Assembly: GCA_019930625.1 (NCBI GenBank)
Contig: CP082844.1
Location: 4,464,001-4,528,000 of the forward strand
DNA length: 64,000 nucleotides
Direction of reading: 5' to 3'
From: Nocardia asteroides
Lineage (GTDB): Bacteria > Actinomycetota > Actinomycetes > Mycobacteriales > Mycobacteriaceae
The notes under the pieces are model-generated. The model was not told where the DNA came from and did not search any database. It saw only the letters and a program-made list of their open reading frames with translations. The position numbers were made by a program, and so were the translations under genes. Below are positions 19,753-29,956 of the stretch, one piece after another; within the stretch, counting starts at the first letter, position 1, and each line of letters starts with the position of its first letter.

Positions 19753-20708
19753 CCCGCCACCGTGCCGTCGCCGTCCACCAGCAAGTTGGCCAGGCTGCGA
19801 AAGATCGGCAGCCCGGTCTTGATCTCCAGGTAGGCGAACTGGCCTTGCGGGTTGACCTCGAGGAAGTAGTACTCACCGTCGCGGCCGAGCCGAATGTCGA
19901 GCACGCCGAAGGACAATCCGAGCGCGCCCATCAGGGTGGCCAGCGACTTGCTCACCGCGGCGGGCAGATGATCGGGCACGAAGTCGACGGAGGTGTCCAG
20001 GCGGGAGTCGACCTTGCCGACACCGGCCTGCGAGTCGATGCGCACCGTCCACTCGACTCCGTCCACCCACACCACGCGCAGGTCGCAAGTGGCGTCGATG
20101 TAGTCCTGGAAGGTGGTCGGCGCCGAACGGATCGCGGCCAGCCTGCCGAAATCGTTGCTGGAGATGATCCTGGTCTCGGCGAACTCCGCCCGGCTGGTGC
20201 CGGTGCGTTTGTAAACGACCGGGCCCGGACGGGATTCGACGAAGCTGCGCGCCTCGTCCGGGTCGTTGGTGATCAGGGTCTCCGGCACCGTGAACCCGGC
20301 CCGCAGCGCCGTCTCGAGTTGCACGATCTTGCGTCCCGCGGTGCGATCGGCCCCCGGGTCGTTGACCCAGTAGGCGGGGATGGACCACAGCAGCCCCTGG
20401 ACGAATCCGTCGCACTCGGCCTGACGGAAATCGTTGTCCGAGGCGCGGACACCCGCGGGCACCCGAGCGGGGTGTGGGCGCCGCCACCACACCGACCGGA
20501 CGTCGTCGAGACCGATCAGGTGCGACAGCGAGCGTGTGGTGCCGAGCCGGTCCAGCCGGAAGCTGCCGGACTCGCGGGGGAAATCACGCAGGTCGAGCTG
20601 GATCGGGGCGAGCCCGTGGTGTTCTCGAAGCGTCGCCGCCATCGCCGTGGCGTGTAGATCATCGGACTCGGACACGATCAGGACCGAACCACGCTGGCGT
20701 GCCGCCAT
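19746..20708 (-). CDS. MvdC/MvdD-like ATP-grasp enzyme, candidate graspetide macrocyclase
   Basis: A 320-residue enzyme with a pre-ATP-grasp N-terminal domain ('SVLIVSESDDLHATAMAATLREHH', about 1-120) and an ATP-grasp domain (about 125-315). Visible ATP-site residues: Lys127, Lys167 ('VVYKRTG'), Asp271 ('GVLDIRLG'), Glu284 and Asn286 in 'FLEVNPQGQFAYLE'. That last motif is characteristic of ATP-grasp ligases that make omega-ester and omega-amide bonds in graspetides such as microviridins. The start lies 11 bases after the stop of the 151-residue gene on the same strand, so the two form an operon. No transporter, protease or methyltransferase is adjacent. Family assignment is strong; substrate is inferred. 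Confidence 0.82.
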   Translation of the reverse strand: MAARQRGSVLIVSESDDLHATAMAATLREHHGLAPIQLDLRDFPRESGSFRLDRLGTTRSLSHLIGLDDVRSVWWRRPHPARVPAGVRASDNDFRQAECDGFVQGLLWSIPAYWVNDPGADRTAGRKIVQLETALRAGFTVPETLITNDPDEARSFVESRPGPVVYKRTGTSRAEFAETRIISSNDFGRLAAIRSAPTTFQDYIDATCDLRVVWVDGVEWTVRIDSQAGVGKVDSRLDTSVDFVPDHLPAAVSKSLATLMGALGLSFGVLDIRLGRDGEYYFLEVNPQGQFAYLEIKTGLPIFRSLANLLVDGDGTVAGY

Positions 20709-20719
20709 CCGCCTGCCGC

Positions 20720-21175
20720 TCAGTCGAGGCTGTCGCAGTTGATGCCGTCGTCGCTGCCGTTGATCGATTTGGTCTGGCAGTAGGTGAACGTCGCCCCGCT
20801 CGTGCCGGGGTAGTCGACGAGTTGTAGCCGATCGGCCCAGCTTTCGGTGAGCTGACGCAGCTGGTCGTCGCCGAGCGCCTCCGACGGTGACTCCGGAATG
20901 GTCATCGGCCGATCGACCAGATCGATCCGTAGCCTGCGGGTGAAATCGGCGGTGGCGCCGGCGCGGATGTCCACCAGCACCGGACGGCCGTCCTGATCGG
21001 CGTGCGGCACTGCGGAATCGATGACGCGCAGGACATCGGACCGGCAGAACGTCCACGTTCCCTCCGCGACGCGCACGCTGATCTCCCGGTCCGATTCCGC
21101 GACCAGCAGACCCTGGAGGGGGGCGGCGCGGTCACCCTTCGGTGTCGTTCCGGAAAGGCGGATTGCGTCGGTCAT
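20720..21175 (-). CDS. Candidate graspetide precursor, 151 residues, with Thr/Lys/Ser/Asp-rich C-terminus
   Basis: I recognise no named family. Residues 17-90 look folded, with alternating strands ('LQGLLVAESDREISVRVAEG', 'VLVDIRAGATADFTRRLRI'); 91-120 are helical and acidic. The tail (about 124-151) is different: Gly, Ser, Thr and Asp-rich, with Cys133 and Cys147 flanking Thr135, Lys136, Ser137, Ser141, Asp142 and Asp143, then Asp148, Ser149 and Asp151. Ser/Thr/Lys donors with Asp acceptors are what graspetide ATP-grasp enzymes join. GGAG eight bases upstream fixes the ATG at 21175. Alternatively it is a stand-alone small protein whose C-terminus is otherwise modified, or an ordinary partner of the ATP-grasp enzyme. 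Confidence 0.6.
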   Translation of the reverse strand: MTDAIRLSGTTPKGDRAAPLQGLLVAESDREISVRVAEGTWTFCRSDVLRVIDSAVPHADQDGRPVLVDIRAGATADFTRRLRIDLVDRPMTIPESPSEALGDDQLRQLTESWADRLQLVDYPGTSGATFTYCQTKSINGSDDGINCDSLD

Positions 21176-21590
21176 AGCCGTTTCTCCGATCTGCTCACAA
21201 TTTGCCACGACCCCCGAGCGTGTGAGCGATCATATCGCGGTAGTGGCCTCTATCGGCTCGGATCGCGAGATTTCCCGGCCCGCGGCAAACCGAATTCCGA
21301 CCCATAAGCGCCAAGTACCGAAAGATTTCCGGTAGCCTGGAAGCACGTCGGGCGCAATGATCGAGCTATCGCCCGCGATGCGCGGACGGAGTCCATAGCC
21401 CGATATTGGCGGCTGTGCATCTGTACTTTCGCGCACCTCGGCTGTACTTTCGCACTCGGCGGAGGTGGGGACCGGGGATGCGGCTGCTTGCGCACCACAT
21501 CGTATTCCCCTGCTCCGGTACGTGGCGCCTTGTGACCAACTCGCTCGAATCCGACTGCGCCTTCCCCGGTTCGGAGGTGCCCGACAGGCT
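21176..21590. other. Upstream region of the ATP-grasp operon
   Basis: About 415 bases between the precursor start and the end of the cupin gene. Several open frames cross it but none has a ribosome site plus a recognisable protein. GC content is lower than in neighbouring genes in places (for example 21190-21340). It carries the 21-base-period repeat listed separately and is the likely promoter region of the operon. Confidence 0.5.
21421..21453 (-). repeat. 12-bp direct repeat with 21-bp period upstream of the ATP-grasp operon
   Basis: CTGTACTTTCGC occurs at 21421-21432 and exactly again at 21442-21453. On the operon strand this reads GCGAAAGTACAG twice, two helical turns apart, about 245 bases before the precursor start. 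It could be a binding site for a tandemly binding activator of the operon. It could also belong to the 3' region of the cupin gene, which lies on the same strand upstream. Confidence 0.4.
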
Positions 21591-22094
21591 TCAGTTCCGG
21601 TTGCCTTCACGCTGTGCCCACCAGGCAGGGGCGTCGACGAAGTGGTTGTCGAACTCGTCCTGGGCAGCGGCGAGTTCGGCCATCGTGGATGAGCCCTCGG
21701 CGATCCGTTCCAGCAGCCGGAAGTACTCGAAACGCTGTACCCCGGGTGTGAGCGCGATCAGAATGCGGGCCGTGCTGTCCGGTGCGGCGCCGAACGCGTG
21801 CGGCATGAATTTCGGGACCACGATCGAACCACCCGCGCCGACGGTGACGATGCGGTCACCGGCAAGCAGTTGCAGTTCTCCTTCGGCGACATAGAACAGC
21901 TCGTCGGAACGTGTGTGATAGTGCGGCGCCGCACCGTCGGCGCCGCGTTCCATGCCGACCTCGAGCGTGCTCAGCCCGCCGCCGGCCTCTTCGGCATCGA
22001 TCAGCAGGCGCACGGTGACCGACCGGGTGTGCAGGACCTCCGCGTCCTGCGGCTGCCGGATCGCGACGTCTTTGCGCGGGGCGGGAATGGCCAT
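21591..22094 (-). CDS. Cupin domain protein
   Basis: A 167-residue single-domain cupin. Motif 1 is 'PHYHTRSDELFYVAEGELQLL' (near residues 57-77), with His/His/Glu metal ligands; motif 2 is 'VPKFMPHAFG' near 92-101 with the third His. The function could be dioxygenase, isomerase or ligand binding and cannot be decided here. It is divergent from a MarR regulator with 70 bases between starts and a palindrome in that gap, so it is the likely target of that regulator. Confidence 0.82.
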   Translation of the reverse strand: MAIPAPRKDVAIRQPQDAEVLHTRSVTVRLLIDAEEAGGGLSTLEVGMERGADGAAPHYHTRSDELFYVAEGELQLLAGDRIVTVGAGGSIVVPKFMPHAFGAAPDSTARILIALTPGVQRFEYFRLLERIAEGSSTMAELAAAQDEFDNHFVDAPAWWAQREGNRN

Positions 22095-22120
22095 CTCGAG
22101 CTCCAGTTGTTCGCTGATTG

Positions 22121-22140
22121 ATAATTCGTCACCGAACTAT
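22121..22140. promoter_or_regulatory. Inverted repeat between cupin and marR, candidate MarR operator
   Basis: ATAATTCG (22121-22128) and CGAACTAT (22133-22140) form an inverted repeat with 8-base arms, one mismatch and a 4-base spacer. The region is AT-rich against a GC-rich background and lies in the 70-base gap between divergent starts, overlapping the likely promoters of both genes. MarR dimers usually bind sites of this size. Confidence 0.5.
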
Positions 22141-22164
22141 ATACCACCGAATAGAATCCGGTTC

Positions 22165-22671
22165 ATGACCGAGCGGAAGACCGACGCCGTGGACGCGATC
22201 GTGGCGCAGTGGGAGCGCGAACGACCGGACCTCGATCTGGAGGCGATGGCCGTGGTCGGACGGCTGGGGCGGCTGTTCCTGGTGGCGCAGCGCGAGGTCG
22301 AGGCGGTATTCGGCAAGCACGGCCTGCAGCGCGGCGAATTCGACGTGCTTGCCGCACTGCGCCGTTCGGGCGAGCCGTTCGAGCTCAATCCGTCGGTGCT
22401 GGCCGACACGCTGATGCTCTCCCGTGCGGGCATGACCGGACGGCTGGACCGGCTGGAGTCGGCGGGGCTGGTGCGGCGCGTCGCGGACGTGCACGACCGC
22501 AGGGCGGTTCGCGTCGCACTCACCGGTGCGGGGCGCAAGCTGGTCGACATCGTGGTCACCGAGCACACCGCGAACGAGACCCGATTGCTGTCCGTGCTCA
22601 CCGCCGCCGAGCGGCGGGAACTGGACCGGCTCGCGCGAATTCTGCTGGGCAGCATGGAGCCGGACGGGTAG
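22165..22671 (+). CDS. MarR family transcriptional regulator
   Basis: A 168-residue winged-helix protein. 'GEFDVLAALRRSG', 'LNPSVLADTLMLSRAGMTGRLDRLESAGLVRRVADVHDRRAVRVALTGAG' spell out the MarR helices, recognition helix ('SRAGMTGRLDRLE') and wing (DHDRR-like 'DVHDRRAVRV'). It dimerises through the terminal helices and usually represses its own gene and a divergent neighbour, here the cupin. The ATG at 22165 follows an AT-rich gap. Confidence 0.9.
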   Translation: MTERKTDAVDAIVAQWERERPDLDLEAMAVVGRLGRLFLVAQREVEAVFGKHGLQRGEFDVLAALRRSGEPFELNPSVLADTLMLSRAGMTGRLDRLESAGLVRRVADVHDRRAVRVALTGAGRKLVDIVVTEHTANETRLLSVLTAAERRELDRLARILLGSMEPDG

Positions 22672-22831
22672 CCGAGGTAGCTCACACAGCCGGTGATCCG
22701 CCGAATCGCGTTCTACATGGGAGAACTCGTGCCGCGATGAGGTAGCTCGATACTCGTGTCAGCGTGGTGGCCCGGGTTTACCGTGGAATCGCGTGCCGAA
22801 AGTTTCGGTGCGGTTGTGCAAGGAGGCCACG

Positions 22832-23626
22832 ATGATCGACATCATCACTCTCCGCGGAACCGGCGAGCCGCGGAACTCCGACGGAACGCCCGCGGGCATG
22901 CTGCACGACGTGACGAAACTACTCGACACCGGCAAGTTCAGCTGCTTCGAACCGGATTGGCCCGCTTCGGTGGGCCCCGTGCCAGAGGTCTGGGGTCCTT
23001 CCTTGGAGACGTCGGTGCGGCTCGGCATCGCTGCGGGGGTGAAGGCGATCCAGGACTCGCCGAATGTCTGCGGGCTGCTGAGCTATTCGCTCGGCGGAAT
23101 CTGCGCCAGCCGGATCCTGGAGGGCGTCCAAGCGGGGAAGTACAAGAACACCGACGGCACGCCGCTGGAGATCGCGTTCGTGGTGAACATCGCCAATCCG
23201 TTGCGCCGCGCCGGGCAGTCGGTCGGAAACCTCTGCCCGGTGAGTACGTTCGGCCTGCACGGGCAACGCGGAACCTGGCCCGCCGCGGTCACGGTCCGCG
23301 AGTACGCCAACCCGGGCGACATCATCACCGCGTCACCGAAGAATTCGCCGTTGCGCATCATCGGGGTCGGCGTCTCCCCGTTCTCCTTCGTCGAGGGCGC
23401 CCGCATCGGTGACGTCGCGCCGCTGATCTTCGCCGAACTGCTGGAAATCCTGCTGCGCGACCCGATCGGCAACCTCGACCGCTACACCGCGGCGGTCCGC
23501 GGTGTCGTCGGCTACCTCACCCCCTGGCCCTACGGCCAGCACGTCCTCTACAACCACCAGCACATGCCGGGGACGAACGTCCCGTGGACCACGCACGCCG
23601 CGGAGTACATCAATACGACGTACTGA
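22832..23626 (+). CDS. Alpha/beta hydrolase resembling mycobacteriophage LysB / PE-PPE esterases
   Basis: A 264-residue hydrolase with no signal peptide. The nucleophile elbow is 'LLSYSLGGICA' with Ser86 (Ser-Tyr-Ser-Leu-Gly rather than Gly-x-Ser-x-Gly). Candidate triad partners are Asp163 ('NPGDIITASP') and His255 ('WTTHAAEYI'), both positioned as in the LysB-cutinase group, which cleave mycolyl-arabinogalactan or other esters. Whether it acts on the host cell wall is unknown; it may be a domesticated phage-type enzyme. AGGAGG six bases upstream fixes the ATG at 22832 over an in-frame ATG at 22793. Confidence 0.68.
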   Translation: MIDIITLRGTGEPRNSDGTPAGMLHDVTKLLDTGKFSCFEPDWPASVGPVPEVWGPSLETSVRLGIAAGVKAIQDSPNVCGLLSYSLGGICASRILEGVQAGKYKNTDGTPLEIAFVVNIANPLRRAGQSVGNLCPVSTFGLHGQRGTWPAAVTVREYANPGDIITASPKNSPLRIIGVGVSPFSFVEGARIGDVAPLIFAELLEILLRDPIGNLDRYTAAVRGVVGYLTPWPYGQHVLYNHQHMPGTNVPWTTHAAEYINTTY

Positions 23627-23668
23627 GTACTCCGCGCCGCGCGCGCTCGACGCTCTCGCACGGAGAAA

Positions 23669-24235
23669 TCACTGCTTGCGCCGGACCGACGCCTCGACGA
23701 GATCCAATACCGCCGAGAGGTTCTCGTTGGTGTGCCCGGAGGCGATCCGCGCGATCAAGCCGTCGAGGACGAGGTCGAGGTAGCCGAGCAGGACGTCGGT
23801 GGGCACGTCGTCGCGCAGCGTGCCCGCGGCCTTGCGGCGTTCCAGGCGGGCCAGGGTGGCGGCGGTGAGCTCGGCCGAACGCTGGGTCCAGCCCGCGCGG
23901 AATTCGGGATCGGTGCGCAGCCGCCGCGCGATCTCCAGACGGGTTCCGAGCCAGTTGAACTGCTCGGGGTGGGCGAGCATGTCGCGCATCACCTGCACGA
24001 TGCCCTGGTTGGCCGCCACGTCGGCCATGCGTTCGGCGTCCTCCTGGGCGAGGGCAAGAAACAGCGCGTCCTTGTCGCGGAAGTGGTGGAAAATGGCGCC
24101 CCGGGATAGCCCGATCTCTTCCTCGAGGCGGCGCACGGTGGCGCCGTCGTAGCCGTACTCGGCGAAGCATCGGCGTGCTCCGTCGAGAATCTGGCCGCGC
24201 CGGGCGGCGAGGTGATCGTCACTGACCTTGGGCAT
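23669..24235 (-). CDS. acnR: AcnR, TetR-type repressor of aconitase
   Basis: A 188-residue TetR regulator. The N-terminal HTH 'GATVRRLEEEIGLSRGAIFHHFRDKDALFLALA' is near residues 29-61. It lies downstream of acn on the same strand, as Rv1474c follows Rv1475c and acnR follows acn in Corynebacterium, where AcnR represses acn. A matching operator is present upstream of acn (27338-27353). The ATG at 24235 fits MPKVSDDHLAARR with GGAGGATCC just upstream; a longer reading to 24298 would run through a hairpin. Confidence 0.92.
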   Translation of the reverse strand: MPKVSDDHLAARRGQILDGARRCFAEYGYDGATVRRLEEEIGLSRGAIFHHFRDKDALFLALAQEDAERMADVAANQGIVQVMRDMLAHPEQFNWLGTRLEIARRLRTDPEFRAGWTQRSAELTAATLARLERRKAAGTLRDDVPTDVLLGYLDLVLDGLIARIASGHTNENLSAVLDLVEASVRRKQ

Positions 24236-24261
24236 CAGGATCCTCCAACGGGGATACACGG

Positions 24262-24294
24262 ACCCCCGCGTCGGCGGTACACCGACGCGGGGGT
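24262..24294 (-). terminator. Perfect 13-bp hairpin just upstream of acnR
   Basis: ACCCCCGCGTCGG (24262-24274) and its exact complement (24282-24294) enclose a 7-base loop. On the transcribed minus strand it lies between acn and acnR, 27 bases before the acnR start. It is not followed by a T run, so it is either a factor-assisted terminator or attenuator, or an RNA stability element separating acn from acnR expression. Confidence 0.55.
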
Positions 24295-24309
24295 TCACAC
24301 AGTACGAGC

Positions 24310-24356
24310 GCGCGTCCCGTGTTCGCGGGCGCCGAGGGCGGGAGTCCGGGACGCGC
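24310..24356 (-). repeat. 10-bp inverted repeat in the acn-acnR gap
   Basis: GCGCGTCCCG (24310-24319) and CGGGACGCGC (24347-24356) are exact complements 27 bases apart. Directly nested are GTGTTCGCG (24319-24327) and CGCGAACAC (24354-24362); the latter recurs at 24376-24384. The mRNA can fold in alternative ways with the flanking hairpins. Confidence 0.45.
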
Positions 24357-24371
24357 GAACACGAGACCTCA

Positions 24372-24391
24372 GCGGCGCGAACACGCGCCGC
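24372..24391 (-). terminator. 8-bp hairpin directly after acn
   Basis: GCGGCGCG-AACA-CGCGCCGC is a perfect stem with a tetraloop, starting 15 bases after the acn stop on the minus strand. It is a plausible 3' end or stabilising structure of acn mRNA. No T run follows, as is common for actinobacterial terminators. Confidence 0.5.
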
Positions 24392-24405
24392 CCGAGGCGG
24401 CGCGA

Positions 24406-27333
<2,928 letters not shown>

Positions 27334-27337
27334 TTAA

Positions 27338-27353
27338 CAGTACGCTTGTCCTG
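27338..27353 (-). promoter_or_regulatory. AcnR operator and acn promoter region
   Basis: CAGTACGCTTGTCCTG is an imperfect inverted repeat (arms CAGTAC/GTCCTG) that fits the published Corynebacterium AcnR consensus CAGNAC-N4-GTACTG with one difference in the second arm. It lies 113 bases before the acn start. On the minus strand a TTTCAC -35-like and TAAGGT -10-like pair, 16 bases apart, flank or overlap it, so binding would block transcription. Confidence 0.72.
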
Positions 27354-27511
27354 TGAAACACCAGGGGGCGGTTGCGCGTGCCGTGGACCGATGATGCGAC
27401 ACTCCGTCGCGTACTGTGCTTCCGAGCCAGCAAGGGGGACCTCGCTCGACCCTGCAGTGTTGAATGCCCGTCGCTTCGGTTGCCGATGCGGCTCGACAGA
27501 CCGGATGGAAG

Positions 27512-28087
27512 ATGACCGCCCCGCACAACTCGGTTTTCACGCCCATGGCCGCCGAATTGCCGCCGAATGTCACCGCCGACACCGTGCGCTCGCTCAACGC
27601 CGATCTGGCCGACGATCATGTCGCGACGCTGACCGGCAAGGACGAGGCGGAGTTGGCCGTCATCGCCGCGGAGGCGCGATCGCAAGGAATCCCGCTGAGC
27701 ATCGTGGTCGTCCCCGGCAATCCAGGACACGACTCGAGCCTGCGGGACCTGGCCACCGAGATCGGCAAGACTCAGCACGGCACGGTCGTCGTCCTCAGCG
27801 ACGACTGGATCGGCACCTACAGCGACTCGATCAGCCGTGTGCAGCTGGAATGGGCCGAGGACGCGGCGAAGTACAAGCAGGGTAAGAGCGGGGAGGCCGC
27901 GAGCATCTTCGTGGCCCGTCTGGAGACGCCCGAGTCGGTGTCCTGGACCGCGATCACGGGCACGCTGTTGCTCGGGACGGCGGCGGCCATCGCCGGGCTG
28001 TACTGGATCAAGTCGCGGCGTTCGGCGGACGGCGTGAGCGATCCCCGCGTGGCACGGGACGAGTCACCCGACGCGCGCACCAACTGA
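27512..28087 (+). CDS. Rv1476-family membrane protein
   Basis: A 191-residue protein with a soluble N-terminal part (1-148) that looks like an alpha/beta fold ('AEARSQGIPLSIVVVPGNPGHDSSLRDLATEIGKTQHGTVVVLSDDW') and one transmembrane helix at about 150-170, then a short charged tail. Its position between acn and the RipA hydrolase is the same as Rv1476. Function is unknown. The ATG at 27512 follows GGATGGAAG; an upstream ATG at 27464 in the same frame is possible but lacks a ribosome site. Confidence 0.8.
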   Translation: MTAPHNSVFTPMAAELPPNVTADTVRSLNADLADDHVATLTGKDEAELAVIAAEARSQGIPLSIVVVPGNPGHDSSLRDLATEIGKTQHGTVVVLSDDWIGTYSDSISRVQLEWAEDAAKYKQGKSGEAASIFVARLETPESVSWTAITGTLLLGTAAAIAGLYWIKSRRSADGVSDPRVARDESPDARTN

Positions 28088-28537
28088 ACTTTCGCCCCTT
28101 CCTCCTGCGCGGTCGGCTTCGGCAGACGTCCTCCGCAGGGGTTCCATCCCCGCCGGCCGCGGCTACCCGACGTCGCCGCCTGGAATCGCTGTCGCGGTTC
28201 CCGCGCGTCCGGGTGCGAGATCTTCGCTGCGTGCGAAGTAGCGGTGCCGCCGAACTAGGGGACTAACGGGAATCGCAGTATCTCTATAGCTACTTTTCCG
28301 GACGGTTGGTCTGTAGTGGACCGAAAACGGTTTCGCCGGGTCTAGCAAACTTCTAGCAAAGAAGAAATGGCGAACATCCAGCGCGGTAGATGCGGTTCAC
28401 TCGGTGGCGCAAGTGTCATACGGTTCGAATGGTCCCTGATGGGGAATATGTGTTTCCAGAGGCCATCTGTGACCACAGTGCGTCATGGTTCGGCTGATGC
28501 CCTAGAGGATTACCGGAATCCGGTCCTTGGAGGTGTG
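28088..28537 (+). promoter_or_regulatory. Long leader region of ripA with an 11-bp-period direct repeat
   Basis: A 450-base region without a supported gene. TCTAGCAAA occurs at 28341-28349 and 28352-28360, an 11-base period typical of tandem OmpR-family sites. Just before it CGAAA and TTTCG make a small hairpin. The part from 28255 to 28380 is markedly AT-richer than the surroundings. Tight control of cell-wall hydrolase genes is common, so a regulator site here is plausible. Confidence 0.45.
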
Positions 28538-29956
28538 ATGCGCAACAACGGCGGGCTGACCTACCGACGCCGATTACCGATAGCTATAGGATTGCTGATC
28601 TCGGTCGCTGTAGTGGTCACGACCGGACCGGTCGCCGCTGTTCCACCTCCCCCGCCAAATCCCAGCGACGGCCAGATCGCCCAGGCCGGCGCGCAGGTCG
28701 ACGCGCGTGTGGCCGAGGTCGGCACGCTGATCAACCAGGTCGCCGTGGTCGATCACCAATTGCGGCAGCTCGACGACGCGGTCGCGCAGCGCCGGGAAGA
28801 CGTCAACAAGGCGCTGGTCGACCTGCAGAACGCCCGCGACGCCGCCGACGCGGCCGCTGTCGTGGTGGTCGACAGCCAGCTCGCCCTGGCCGATGCCGCG
28901 GTCGCGGTCGGCCGGGCGCGGCACAACTTCGACCAGTTCGCCACCCAGGTCTATACCCGGCCCGCCTCCGACGCGATGGTCACCTATCTCGCCGCGGCCA
29001 CCCCGGCGGCCGCGCTGGACCGGGCCCAGCTGCTGGAGCTGGTCTCCAAGAACCGCAGGCAGGTGCTCGACGGTCTGCGGCGCGCACAGATCGACCACGG
29101 CAACAAGAACTCCAGCGCCCGGCAGGCGAAGGCGGACGCCGACGCGGCCGCCGCCATCGCCGCCGCGCGCAAGACCGACGCCGAGAACGCGGTCGCCGCG
29201 GCCAAGGCCGAGCTCGACCGGCAGCACGCGCAGCGCGACGATCTGCTGCGACGGCGTCAGGACGCGCAGGGTCGGCTGGATCAGGCGCGACACGACGTGG
29301 CGGGTCTGCAGGGCCAGCGCGACGCGTACCTGGCCTGGGACGCCATGCGCAAGGCGGAGGAGGCGGCGGTGCGTGCCGCCGCCGCGGCGGCCGCCGCTCG
29401 CGCGGCCGCCGACCAGGCCACCCGCGACCGCGCCGCCGAACTGGGCACCGGAAAGCGCCCCCACACCCAGCTGGAGGACGCGCCACCGCCGCGGCGGAGT
29501 GCGCCCCGGCCGAACGCGCCTTCGGTCGGTGGCTCCTCCGCGATCGAGATAGTGGTCGATCGCGCCATGTCCCAGCTGGGCGTCACCTATGCCTGGGGCG
29601 GTGGCGACGAGGACGGGCCGACCCTCGGCATCCGCGACGGCGGCGTCGCCGACAGTCACGGCGACTACCACAAGGTGGGATTCGACTGCTCGGGGCTGAT
29701 GGTCTACGCGTTCGCGGGCATCGGGGTCTCGCTGCCGCACTACAGCGGCTACCAATACAACGCGGGCACCCGGGTGCCGGTCGATGACCGTGAACGCGGC
29801 GACATGCTGTTCTGGGGGCCCAACGGCAGCCAGCACGTGGCGCTGTATCTCGGCGACGGGAAGATGGTCGAGGCGCCGCAATCCGGCGACGTGGTCAAGG
29901 TTTCCCCGGTCCGCGAGGGCGGCATCATGCCGTACGCGGTACGCGTAGTCTCCTGA
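28538..29956 (+). CDS. ripA: RipA-like peptidoglycan endopeptidase (NlpC/P60)
   Basis: A 472-residue secreted hydrolase that cleaves peptide stems during daughter-cell separation. Residues 1-35 are a signal peptide; about 45-300 is a long Ala/Asp/Arg-rich coiled coil; about 300-345 a Pro/Arg-rich linker; from about 350 the NlpC/P60 domain with Cys384 in 'GFDCSGLMVYAF' and a catalytic His in 'GSQHVALYLGDG'. ATG at 28538 follows GGAGG. It occupies the position of Rv1477; the second paralogue Rv1478 (RipB) is absent here, with moxR next. Confidence 0.92.
   Translation: MRNNGGLTYRRRLPIAIGLLISVAVVVTTGPVAAVPPPPPNPSDGQIAQAGAQVDARVAEVGTLINQVAVVDHQLRQLDDAVAQRREDVNKALVDLQNARDAADAAAVVVVDSQLALADAAVAVGRARHNFDQFATQVYTRPASDAMVTYLAAATPAAALDRAQLLELVSKNRRQVLDGLRRAQIDHGNKNSSARQAKADADAAAAIAAARKTDAENAVAAAKAELDRQHAQRDDLLRRRQDAQGRLDQARHDVAGLQGQRDAYLAWDAMRKAEEAAVRAAAAAAAARAAADQATRDRAAELGTGKRPHTQLEDAPPPRRSAPRPNAPSVGGSSAIEIVVDRAMSQLGVTYAWGGGDEDGPTLGIRDGGVADSHGDYHKVGFDCSGLMVYAFAGIGVSLPHYSGYQYNAGTRVPVDDRERGDMLFWGPNGSQHVALYLGDGKMVEAPQSGDVVKVSPVREGGIMPYAVRVVS

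Noticed and set aside
21230..21610. A 126-residue open frame upstream of the ATP-grasp operon
   Set aside because: No ribosome site or domain, overlaps the 3' end of the cupin gene, and composition looks like noise.
28427..28450. GGTTCGAAT-like T-arm sequence before ripA
   Set aside because: No acceptor or anticodon stems can be placed around it.
28200..28537. Possible cyclic-di-AMP (ydaO) riboswitch before ripA
   Set aside because: The region is long and upstream of a wall hydrolase as expected, but I could not find the conserved riboswitch core elements.
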